Origin: Takakia lepidozioides
Taxonomy: Eukaryota > Streptophyta > Takakiopsida > Takakiales > Takakiaceae
Reading direction: 5' to 3'
DNA: 64,000 nt
Assembly (NCBI GenBank): GCA_030704615.1
Contig: CM060733.1
Coordinates: forward strand, 28,894,001 to 28,958,000
In this document: positions 46,781 through 58,400 of the stretch, in pieces
How the letters are laid out: each line of letters opens with the position of its first letter
Numbering within the stretch: position 1 is the first letter of the stretch
Translations under genes and position numbers: made by a program
The notes under the pieces: generated by a model
The model's input: the letters and a program-made list of their open reading frames with translations, nothing else
Database searches by the model: none
What the model was told of the DNA's origin: nothing

Positions 46781-49700
46781 TCATGATCTCTTACTGTCAC
46801 TGTTGTCAACAGCTGAGGGATTCATCTCGTCCGTATTTTCTTCATTATTTGTGACAGAAATCTCCCCCACCACTTTCTCTACAAGCTTAAGGCTTTCGCC
46901 GGGGCCTTTGCTCTCCCTCAACTCTTCTTTCACTTGCTTTTCATTTCCATCAGCATTCTTCACCTCCGTTCTTTCTCCTCTTACTATCCCACCCTTGCTG
47001 CTGGAACCCCGTGCTAAGAATCGTTCCGTCTTGATCTCTTCATTTCTCTCTGGGTCACGCTCGTATGACATAGCCTCCTCTATTTCCACAACTCCTACGT
47101 TGTTACTGGTACTAGAGTCATCATCATCTCCATCCTTGACAAGATAGGTGCCTTCCTTGCTTACCTCCTCCTTATGGTGGCTGCCCCATGACTGGAATGT
47201 CTCCTGAACTGTTTCGTTGATCTTTGTCACATTATCATGAAGGGTTTCGTTGATCATTGTGATTCCTGTCTCTATTGGCTCAACGGCCTGGGTCATGGTA
47301 GTTTTCACATCCTCCACAACCTGTTACATGGTCAAGAAAAAGTTCATCAATACTGTTTGCAAAGTCTTTCATATATGTCATGGACCATTCTCTGTGAGCG
47401 TCCTTTGAGGGCATAGGTACTAGCCCTCCCTTAGTTTCAACCCACTCTACCATTAAAACTCAGCTGGAGATTGCCAGAGTGCTTTGCACATAGCCACCGA
47501 GAGATGGTTGCGGGAAAATGAGAATAGACTGGCACTCACTTCAGCCAGGAGGTGCTTTTCATTTCTAGTACAAAATACAATGATTCTGTAACCTAGACAT
47601 CAGCTGAAATTTGATGAGCAAGTTTAACTCCAGCTGTTCTAAGCATAATCCATGAAGGAAGGCTTCAGCAGGAGAACGATGTCCAAAAAGCAGATAGACA
47701 ATTCACCCTCAGTAAGACATCATTGCATGGAGATTGCTGTTTTTAGGGACAAGTAACTTACATGTCCACCACCGCCCAAGACAACATCCTGCACACTCTC
47801 CTTCACACTAGTCGCCACAACTTCAACATCCTCCTCAATCTCCTCCACAACGCTTCCTATTCTATTAATATTCTGCTTCTTGCTACCCACATTTTGATAC
47901 GGCTTTGCTGGATACACAAAGATGTGTGCCACAGCTGCAATCGCCATCTGATCATAGAATTGCAGCACCTAAGAAGTCAGGTAATGCTGAATGGATGCAA
48001 GAGCATGATGGAGGAAAGATAAAAAAGTACCGTCGATGGATCATAGATTGCAGAAGCAAAGTCATCATGAAACCCTCAACCACTATACAGATGAAATTCT
48101 AATCTTCCACCTCTACACAATTTAGCCATCCCTCTGCTGTCATTGATTGATGCTAAAATTTCTCCTCCAAGTCAAGGTAATCTCAGATACTACATAACTC
48201 TGCTATCAAAGAGGAGACGGAAGTGACAGAGGGAAAGCAAGGGAGAGAGAGAAAGGAGGGGAGTAGGATCCCACCTCAACGCAAATAATGAAATCCTGGA
48301 GGCTGGTCTGCACATGAGCCAATATCATTTTTTCCGGGGGAAACCACTGAGATGCTAGGCCGGACCAAAAAACCAAGGCAATTACCACACCTTGCCACCA
48401 AGTCACAAATACGACTGCCTTGAAGCATAAGAACTTGGCAAGTGGGTTGATTTTGTGAAGTTCGTGTTTGGTCACGTAGTAAAATTGTATAAGACAGTAG
48501 AGAGCCCACATCTGGCTGAAATTGAGGACAATTGTTATGTATGGATACCTGCACAATCCTTCAGAAGTTATAGTCATGACGTAAGTTCCACCATGACCTC
48601 ATCAAATAGAACTTGAAGAAGAAGAAATGGACTTTGCAGAGTCCAAAGGAAGCCAAAGAGCTTATTAGAAAAGCACAAAAGAAGAAAATGAAACTCTATG
48701 ACAACCATAAAAATCCTAGAAAGCTTATGCGATAGTAACACATTCCAATCATGAAACCGGGCCTAAGTTTCCAATAATGCATTCAAAACACATAAACCAT
48801 TGGAGGAAAAGGCGCAAATAGACATGATGAACAAAGCAGTAATGAGACAACTTACCCCTTAGAGAAATCAAATTCACCATCCCCATACAAGTTAAGTGGT
48901 TCCAGCACCAGTCCCAGCAACGAGCCCACTACCTTCAATATCATCTGTTAATGCAAAATGAGACGAAGAAAAAGAAACTTATGTCAGAGGAGGCCTATGT
49001 TAAACAAAGGAAAAAACTCGAATTTTTGATGTCAAAGAAGGCCTCCAAATCTATGGAAGGTACTAGTACTACAAGAGAGAACCCAAAAAGGCACCAAAAT
49101 CCTTGCACAAACACAAAGCACCTCGTGAGGGTAACATAGCAAGAATTTCTAATCTATTCCTTTGCAGGGATGAGCAGCCCCTGAACAGATAGGAGTCTCT
49201 CCATCTAGTCTAGGAATAATCTGGGAGCCACTGCGAATGGTGGGTAAGGGGTAGCTTTAGTAACCCGCTTGGAACTAATTACAGTATTTCATCCAAGGAG
49301 AGACAGAGAGACTTACATATTGCACAATACCAAATTTGGCTGTGTCATAAAATGGCCGCCCCAATTCCCAAGGCTGCAAAAACCATCCAAAGGGAAATGG
49401 ATGTTGCGCAAAATACTTCCCTCTGTGTTCATCCAGCAATGGAGTGTGTGGCCCCACTGACCCTTGCTTTGCCAATCTCTGGACTGCCATTTCCTCTTCC
49501 CCTGCAGCAAAACATCCCAATAGTGCCCTTATTGATTGAAATGAATGCAGTAAGTGAATAAGTGGAGGAAAATTTGGCCCTTGTTTCTCTGTAATGTTCA
49601 AGGAGGGATATGCTCCAGCGTGTGTAAATCACGCGACTAAGAGGGTTCAGATTACCATTGAGTCTGTGGACAGATGGCCAGAGAAATCCAAAGTTTGACA

Positions 49701-51116
49701 AGACATCATGTGTCTTCTTTTGACCATCCCACTGCCAACAATGTGCAGGTGTACTTTAACATTAACTTTACTTTGAAATGACACATCCAGGGACTGAAGT
49801 GGCTTTGTAATTCCTGCAGGATATGAGCCACTACACACCCTCATTCTAAGCACACCAACTAGAGTATCTAGTGTAATCTTCTAAAAATTTGGTGGAGAGA
49901 CCAAATAATGCTGCTAATGTAATCAATATCTGGGCGGCACATACCCATGCAGGCGATTAGATAACGGCCAAAAGAGTATAATGCAAAAGCCTCGTAGCAG
50001 TTGCCCAGAATCTTGACAAGTGTTCCTACCATGCTGCCAGGCATCCATAATGATAGAAACTGCAACCTATGCCAGTGCACAACAAATGAATACCACATTG
50101 CCACAATATTTGATGCAAGACAGGAACAACATCAGCTCTCACCCCAAAGCTTAAAAGCCACTATGCGCATTACAGACTAGCTACATGTTTAGAAGATGGC
50201 CAAACCCAACCCAGAACACAGGACAGTGAAATGATGCTGAAATGGATAAAATAACAAGCATAAAAAGAAGACCCTTTTTTTGGGTACACTTCTCTTCGAC
50301 CCTTGATTCTTGTCTTCTAAATTGTTCATGTGTACTTGTTCATGAGAAGAGGGTTCTGTCCCACAGTAGACTGAGGCGCCGCTTGTCAAACCACAACTCT
50401 CCTCGAACAAGCCAAGACTTGCAACAATGTAGTACACCCACCATTGCCAATCTTACAAAACTTATAGGAACACACCAAAATTCATACTTCACCCTGACCC
50501 TTCTACTCTCTCAGAAAAGGGAATCAGCACACTACCGATGTCCATGTGTAGACAGGGACCATAAATATGATGCCAATAAGCCACTTTTGCTCCTGTCATA
50601 CCAAATACAGAATCCATGTGAATCATTAAGCATTGAAGTAAGGCAAGCTCCAAGGACCTCATCATCTCTATTGAGAAGACTTCTGCAGAAAGTTCAGAAG
50701 AGAGGAAGGGGGACCTACAAATGGGGAGGCAAAACATAAACTGTGTTGCAGTGAAGAGACAAATGACCACCCATTCCAACCACAATAGACATGAAAAGAG
50801 AGGGCCGGGAGGCCTAATACTTGTGAGTCAGGGAGGAGAAGAAGGGGAATCTTACCGCAGGACAATTGTAGGTAGCGAGATGTTCGAAGAGGAGGTAAAA
50901 GGAGAGGCACATGGTAAAAACCACAAAAGCGCCTGCAATTATCAGAGTCCAAGTCTGCATGGTCCCTATGCTGCCAACTAACCCTTTCACCATCCCTGGA
51001 TCAGCCACTTCCACAACTGTCTGCCACACCGCTCTACCCATCGTTGCTGCCCTCAAATCTCCCTTCAAGTATCCAACTGTCTTCTGCTTTCCCTTGTCAA
51101 CACAGCTCTTTCCCAA
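46781..51116 (-). CDS. LAZ1/TMEM184 family membrane protein (Ostalpha/DUF300)
   Basis: Eight exons join in phase: 51,116-50,856, 50,592-50,536, 50,059-49,945, 49,501-49,317, 48,944-48,856, 48,548-48,275, 47,947-47,762 and 47,320-46,781, giving 568 residues. Family blocks appear in order: LLFEHLATYN, EQKWLIGIIFMVPVY, GNCYEAFALYSFGRYLIACMG, HPFPFGWFLQPWELG, FYDTAKFGIVQY, VLNFSQMWALYCLIQFYY, FKAVVFVTWWQG, TSLQDFIICVEM and HIFVYPAKPY. These form the multi-pass membrane core (seven helices in this family). The last exon is a hydrophilic acidic tail of 180 residues, rich in Glu/Asp/Lys. In Arabidopsis, LAZ1 proteins act at the vacuolar membrane and affect cell death and brassinosteroid signalling; the role here is inferred from family only. 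All introns have GT-AG borders and no lesion is seen. Confidence 0.92.
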
Positions 51117-52850
51117 CCAGTCCTCTGTCTCTATAGTACCATGTTATTTCCACTCTCCAATTTTCCAGCGCTCTCCCAAGTGCTGATTACACTGCCTCCA
51201 GTTCATATCAAATTGTAGTTCACAGATTGTTCGTCACCAGCCCACATGAGCGGAGTCCCTAGTTCCTTCCACTGATAACGATGATGAAAACCATATTGAC
51301 ACGAAAACTCTGCCTCTCTCTTGATAGTGTTATATCCTGGATTCACTGCAGCTTTGAAGTAAGGGGCTATCACATTTGCATCTCCATCATATCCTTACTT
51401 CCCAATGATTTCGGCATATGTTCCAGTTTCCCAGCAGCCAGCATCAAAACAAAAGATTCCGACTCTGATGTTCTGTACTTCTATAGTTTTCTTGATATGC
51501 TCTTCATGCTCTCCATTATTTCTTCGCCCTTCATCGTCTTTGTCTCTCACCTGTATGATAGGGACACAACGTGATTTTGACTTGTGTAATGTCAATGATT
51601 GGTAGTATGCGGTGGAGTTCAAACAGATTTTCAACTCATGAAAGATCTTCATCGCGGCTACGTACAATAAGCTTAGAGGACTCAGTTCGTATGTACTTCG
51701 TTTGAAATTGTCAACAGCACTGTGCGCCATCATATACAGCGAAACTCACTGGTATGTTGCAATTTACTTCTTTGGTGGAGGACAATTTTGACAATACTAG
51801 GTTTTAGAGCAAACTTGCAGCTTCGACTGTTTATTTTACCAAGCATCAAGTTTTCATGACTGGATACACATGAACTTATTTTTGTAGCTGATTGAGGAAG
51901 GATTGAAAAGGAGGAGACTGGCACCTGCTTGCTATTGAGTCACATTTATCAAAACCCAGCTGCCTGCCTGCCAGGACATCTTCATCGGTGGTTCTTCCAA
52001 GAAGGAATTTGACTGTGTCTGCACAATTCTGGCAGCAAATTCTCCCGGACAGCCTTGAAGCGACAGCCTTGAAGCGACAGCCTACACAACGATCATCCCC
52101 ACTAGTGAATCCTATCTCTGCAAATCTACAGAGTCGAAAGCTTGGGAGCTGCAAGTCCAGACCCTTTCTACTCAACAGTGAGAGCCCTGCAGATAGAAAC
52201 GAGCAGCTTTCGTGTTTAGTAACTTACTAAACACTAAAGCGCCAGAAGCCATCCGCTTGCGTGGTGGATTAGTGACTAGTTAATTATCACTAATCCATCA
52301 CTGTTAGCTGCAAGCCGCCCTTACTGATCTACCTGATGTGTCACCATCAGACTCGCTGTAGCCAAGCATGGCCATGTAGTAAGGACAAGTGTCCAGACAC
52401 TTGTCGCTCTCAGCATCGGTCACCTGTTATCGCCAGTCATAAAGGTCTCCCGAGGATGGATGGATCCTGTCGCCAGGGAAAGGTAAAAGTTACCTCCACG
52501 TGGCGGCGGCTTACCGGGTGTCCACCGGTGTGTCTGTTTGGCTCAGATCCGTCGACGAAGATATGAACGCTGGCTCTACGTCCGGGATTCGTGGACGAAG
52601 TTGTTATGAGGTGACGTCTGTCCGAGAACCGTCAACGAAGCTAGGGTAGATGTAAACCATCGTCTGATTGATGGAAAGGCGAATCGATTTTGCAGCTACA
52701 GAGATTCAAAGCTTTTGATCTCGAATCTTAACAATTTTCAACATTGTCAACTTGATATGATATGAAGATATGTAGTCATCCTGGCAAGAATTGATACAAA
52801 TGGTGAGTTCAGAAGCACACTGAAACAAGCAATGCCTCCGCACTCCTGTA
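51117..52850. other. upstream region of LAZ1 gene; no clear gene
   Basis: No recognisable product. Minus-strand frames near 51,395-51,733 contain a charged exon-like stretch preceded by an AG (GTGAGAGACAAAGACGATGA), without a known relative. A three-fold degenerate motif (CAGATCCGTCGACGAAG, GGATTCGTGGACGAAG, GAACCGTCAACGAAG) lies at 52,543-52,641. Confidence 0.35.
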
Positions 52851-55290
52851 TTTTCACCTCTTTCTTTCTTTCTTTCTTTCTCTCAGGTCAAGACATTGAT
52901 GAAGAGAGCAAAGGTAGTTTCTGTCCCTTCGTGTTCCGCTCCAACTGGGCGCAGGGTCAATGGCCACAAGGCTACGGCAAACAACATCTTGTGAGTACGT
53001 TCTCTCTGGCTGTGATTTATGTGTACTGCTTATGTGTGCTATATGCTCTTTGGACTCCTTCTGGATGGTACAAAAATAATTGCTTTCTCTCCCTTTCACA
53101 CAGATGCACACACAACAATCGAACCTATAAACCAAGTCTATATAATGGACAAAGAGAACGAGTGGAATGTGCGAACAGTCTTTACGTACCCATCGGCCTT
53201 TTTCATACCCCCAGACTTTTGCTTGTCCCAAACGAGGCCTCTGTGGCGATTCTGTTTAGTTCAGAAGCTATGTTCGGACTTAGTGTGGCTAGGACAAGTG
53301 GGAGCGTCTCTGTTTTACTCAGATCCGAGCAGTGAGAGATTCATTGATTTTCTGCTGTTGAATATTACACTTTGTATTCAGAAGTGCTGCAGCAAATGTT
53401 CCCTCCAAGCTTAGCCTGACATGTCATAAATATAAAGGCTTAGACAGTTAAACAGTTCCAAAACAGCTCAGACCATTATTTTTGGTCATAACAATATAAA
53501 GGTTTAAACAGTTAAACAGTTCCAACCAGCTCAGAAGCTGTAGATGGCCCTCCTTCATGCATGCAGCTTGGCAAAGGAGTTTGTGAGTATGCCATAGAAC
53601 GACAGACAAAGACTGACATTAACCATTCTCTAGAGAAATTGTGCCTTTCCAATTCCAAGCAACCTCTGGTCATACAACTTTTTCTTAAATTTGGCCATGC
53701 TTACTCTGTAAATAGTTTTTGCTGATTGAAGGGTACCTGTACATTTAGTGTGTTGTTCTAGTGGTAGCAGTTCCTCCTCCCTTGAGAGGTCACTCACACA
53801 CTCTGATGGCAATATTCGATCATGAAAGGTCTTGCAGTCCTGCAGAACTGAAGAATGCCATAATCAACACGGAAGTATACGGACAGATCTTTCCGTAAGT
53901 ATCTGCTGTTGTATCTAGGAAAGTAAGACGATGCTAGTTTTTGAATGACATCTTAAATGTCATCATGAAGTCTATTTGCCAAAGAGTTGTCCCATTATAG
54001 TAGCCCCCCCAATTCTACAAGGACAAGGCAAACAGCACATTGTGAGTACTATTATTCATTCTTACAAAGATGGCATTACTGGTGGAGTACTTCTGCAAGG
54101 ATGTTTGACCCATTCTTTCATCCCCTAACCTCTGCCCCTCTTCTCTGCATTCCTTGCTGCCTCACATGACTAGTAAGGACGATGGATTTCCAATGGCTGG
54201 AGCTGTTGTTGTTTGGGACTAAACCCAAATGGAAGGACTGTTATCTTGCAGGATGTATAGATGCAAGCCTACAACATGTTTCATAAAGGAACCCTCTGAA
54301 TAAATACCTGCATGTAGTCATGCAATTCCTGTTTTTCTCTTGGGCCCCCAGAGGTATTTGGTTGAATCCTCCTCATCCACTCTGAAGGGACGCCAACCAG
54401 CTTTAACAACTGGGTGAACCTTGTAATATGGCCAAAAACAAGCCAAGCTTGTTGCTGGTGGGTGAAGGAGAACCTTTGGTCGACATGTACCAGTTCTTCT
54501 CCAGCTTCCTAGCAATGTCGGAGATGTCATTCCTGGTAGTTGTCAGTTCCGTTGCATATCTTGCATGCAGTTGCGACAGCAAATACGATCTCCTCTCCAA
54601 TATTTGATGGTCTTATCTCAAGTTGGGAAGGAGATACAGACAATGGGAGGCCAAGTTAATGGGAGCACCATTAATGTGTCTCAGCTCAGTCCAATACCTG
54701 GGGGCTTTCCTTCGTTTGCACATGAAAATCTTTGCAACATCAAAACCTCCATTTCTCTTCCCCTTACCTCTGGTATGATTCTAGACCCAATGCCAATGTA
54801 TTGCAGGTCTGATTGGACATCTCAATGACAATTCAGGTCTGCAATTTGTTGATAATTGGTTCCTGCAGTCACTATATGCACCATGTAAACCTGGTCTAGC
54901 GGCGTGGGGGACCGCGCGGTCTGGGTCGCTTTCTTATTGTCCATGCAGGGCTCGCTGGCTTCATTTTATTCGTGGGTGAGTAAGATGCTGGCCCAGGGGT
55001 TCCTAAATCCACATTCACCTTGTACCTGCCATATTTGCACAAAGTCAAGAGGAACAAATCATATTTCTTTTTGTGTTTCTTTGTCTTTGGTTCTACCGCC
55101 TTCCGCTCCCTCTTCCGATGGTAAGTTGAGGTGGTATTATTTGCCTTTTAAGGTTGAAAAATGCCTTTTTAATTCTGGCAATTCTAGGAGGAACTGACAT
55201 TGAATATATCAAAGTAACCACCTTCCAAGGACTGCATAGGGTTCATCGATGCAGAGTTGGAGACTCAAATTTTGCAATCAAGCATCCCAC
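52851..55290. other. exon-like segments, no gene recognised
   Basis: At 52,888-52,992 a plus-strand segment lies between a TCTCAG acceptor and a GTGAGT donor (translation begins QDIDEESKGSF). At about 54,015-54,042 a second segment ends with a similar AAGGCAAACAGCACATT/GTGAGTACT. The two ends match at most of about 30 bases, which suggests duplicated exons of an unknown gene. Minus-strand frames at 54,318-54,600 are unassigned. Confidence 0.3.
53425..53535. repeat. imperfect tandem duplication of about 75 bp
   Basis: ATATAAAGGCTTAGACAGTT then AAACAGTTCCAAAACAGCTC is repeated as ATATAAAGGTTTAAACAGTT then AAACAGTTCCAACCAGCTC about 76 bp later. Confidence 0.75.
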
Positions 55291-55291
55291 G

Positions 55292-55344
55292 GGACACTGA
55301 AGTTCATTTGAACACCCCAGAGAGCAGATTGAACTTCAGTGTCC
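55292..55344. repeat. perfect 15-bp inverted repeat downstream of the PG-repeat gene
   Basis: GGACACTGAAGTTCA at 55,292 pairs exactly with TGAACTTCAGTGTCC at 55,330, with a 23-base loop. It lies about 90 bp past the stop codon of the minus-strand gene and could form a hairpin in its 3-prime untranslated RNA. Confidence 0.75.
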
Positions 55345-55430
55345 AGGGTGCCAGAGAGCAGATTTGAGAACTATTACTATGCCAGCACATGCCATTCAAT
55401 GTTCATGCACCCTATCTGGCTGTGCCAGTG

Positions 55431-58400
55431 TTAAGAAGTATCATTGTGCAAGGTCTGCAAAGTGTACCTGCGTCCCATTGTAAATGCTGGGGTATGTTTG
55501 GAGCGTTTGATAGCATAGGCCCCTGGTCCAGGCCCTGTGCCTGTTAATATAGGACTATGCCTCCCAGCCATGCTATATGCTGGGCTTCCCTTCTTGTCTC
55601 TGGGTTCATAAGCACCTGGGCCAGGCAAAGGGAAAGCATGGGGCGCAGCATATCTAGAGCCCATAGTATAGGCCGGTGATGGAGGATTAACTGATGCAGA
55701 ATATTCCCCTGGGCCTGGGGTCTTCTCAGACTGCGAAGTCTCTCCCCTCCCAGCAATAGTGTAAGCTGGTCCGGAGGCACGATCCTTCGGATCATAAGTC
55801 GCAGGACCTGGGCCAATATAGGCTGGACTTGGTTCATGCCTTCCTGCAATGCTTATGCCCCCTTGGAGCTTGGAAGTCACATTGTATGCTCCAGGGCCTG
55901 GTGAGGTATCACTTTGTTTGAAATGGTCTCGGGAAGCAATGGTGTATGCAGGGCCCAATGGAGGCGGGGGCACTGCATATGCACCTGGCCCAGGGTTGTC
56001 CTCCTTGTCTTTGAATTCATATCGTTTTGCCATTGTATAAGCTGGGCTCTTTGGTGGGCTGCCAGGTTCATAAGCATTCGGGGCAGGCGTCACGTCAATA
56101 TGGCCTGGGCTTGCTTTTCCTCTGATGGTGTATGCAGGTGCTCTTAATCCCCGAATCACTGGGGTGTACTGGCCAGGGCCTGGACTCCTCTCACTTGCCC
56201 CTGAGTTGTATCGGCCAGCGACGGTGAAAGCTGGGGTGTGGGGTGCTGAAGCCTCATCATAGGCCCCTGGCCCTGGTGTCTCATCCTTCCTGCTATTATC
56301 ATGCCTACCTTCGATGCTGAATGCTGGCCCATGTTCGTCATTTTTGACATTGTATGCCCCAGGGCCTGGGCTATCCTCCCCAAGGTCGCCTTTGTACCTT
56401 CCAGCTATTGTGTAGGCTGGTGCACGGGCACTTGTGGATATAGTCTGATCATAAGATCCTGGGCCAGGCCCTGTATCCAGGTGCTTAGGTTCATGCCTTC
56501 CTGCTATTGTATACCCTGAACCACCACGCCTTTCCTGTATGGAGTATGCACCAGGCCCGGGAGTTTCTTCTGAGTCAGTTCCATGATGCCGTGTGGCTAT
56601 TGTGAAGGCTGGAGCTTGCATGCCCACCAGAGCATTGGTTACAACATAGGCTCCAGGACCTGGTGTCTTGTCAAAGCAGTGGTCGGGATTCCGTCCGGCC
56701 ATGGAGTATGCTGGCCCACTTCCCTTGGATTGACTATCATATGCACCTGGCCCTGGGGTTGGAGCAGAGTGGTCAGGACGGTACCGTCCGGCTATTGTGT
56801 AGGCTGGCCCCTTGCCAGACATGTCAACTGTGTAAGCCCCAGGTCCTGGAGAGTCTTCTCCTTTGATTTGGTCATGCCTGTAAGAGTGCTACAATCATTA
56901 GATAGGTCTTTTATTGGTTCTTGCTCAAGTATTGTGCCCCTGTTAGGAAAACTTAATAGGCTGCCTGCTCTCTCTTGATGCAAGATTGCATTGACAGTGA
57001 AATCAGATTAACATGGATCTCACCTTTGGCAGAGGCATTTTAGTTATGGTGGTGGCCAGAAATGGTTGGCTGATGATGTTGATAAATAAGGCTCTTGGTC
57101 TTTGACCTACAACTTAGGCTGAGTGTTCTAGTGGTTATTTTCCTCGTTATGATGGGTATCCCATACTCTCTGTGAGCTTCTTGTGGACACTATGGAGTCG
57201 CCCTTCTTTTTCTCTCTCACACGAGTCATACCTCTTTAACATCAGTATCCTTTTAATGATGCTGTGAAGCTCAGGTCAGCCTTCTTTCCTGATTTTTCCA
57301 GTCTTATTTGCTTCATGTTTCTCTCTTACAATGTTGCACACCCTGGATCCATGTCCGCTCTCTCTGGTTGGGGGCCCCGCATTGTGTCACAATGTAAGGT
57401 GCCCCTGTGGTGATGCCAACAGTTGGAGAACCAACATGGAGCCAGCTCCAAAGTCTGAACTTTATCAGCAGGTTCATCCTCTTCCAGGATTCACAAAAAA
57501 GTGACCATGAGCTGACATCCATGGAGACCCTGAAAAGATCATATCCCAGCAAGTGCCTTCATGGATACCATTTCAAGAGCCAACATTTGACTTCTACCCA
57601 TGCACCACATGCAACTTGCAACCCTCTAGCACCAAACAAGAATCACTAACCTGCCAGCAATTGCAAAAGCTGGTCCAGACTGTATTGGCCGCAGACTGTA
57701 AGTCCCAGGCCCAGGACTATCATCTCGGCTTCCAGTCAGGTATCGTCTGGCCATGGTGAATGCAGGAGCCTTGGATTCCTTGATCACCATATAAGCAGCT
57801 GGGCCAGGGGTCCCACTGTCATACAAATTGCGATTCTCCTTGCCAGCAATGGTGTATGATGGGCCCTGGCGAGGCATCCACATTGCATAAGCACCAGGGC
57901 CTGGTGTTGGCTCATCTATTTTATCCTTATATCGAGACTGGATAGTGAAGGCTGGGGTATGTGAATGCATGTCCACATGATATGCGCCAGGTCCCGGTGT
58001 TTTGGACAGCAACACAATTGGACCTCGGCCAGCGATTGTGTAAGCTGGACCTCCAAGTGAAAAGTTGATTTGGTATGCCCCAGGGCCTGGACTTCGCTCA
58101 TTTCTGCCTGAAGTATATCGCCTAGCCATAGTGTATGCAGGCATTGCATGGCCCTTTATGGGACTGTAGGCGCCTGGACCAGGGGTATTACTATCCCTAT
58201 TGTTCAAAGGGCCTCTGCCAGCAATGGTGTAAGCAGGACCAACAGTCCTAGTCCATATCGTATAAGTCCCTGGTCCTGGGCCGACCTCAGTATCTGCCAA
58301 TCCACTCCGTGTTCCCAATGTATATGCAGGTGCATTCCTTTTGATAGTATCAATGTTAATTGTGTAGGACCCTGGTCCTGGCCCCGTCTCATTGCACATT

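Noticed and set aside
47762-48022. Plus-strand frames opposite LAZ1 exon 7
   Set aside because: They are antisense to a well-supported conserved exon.
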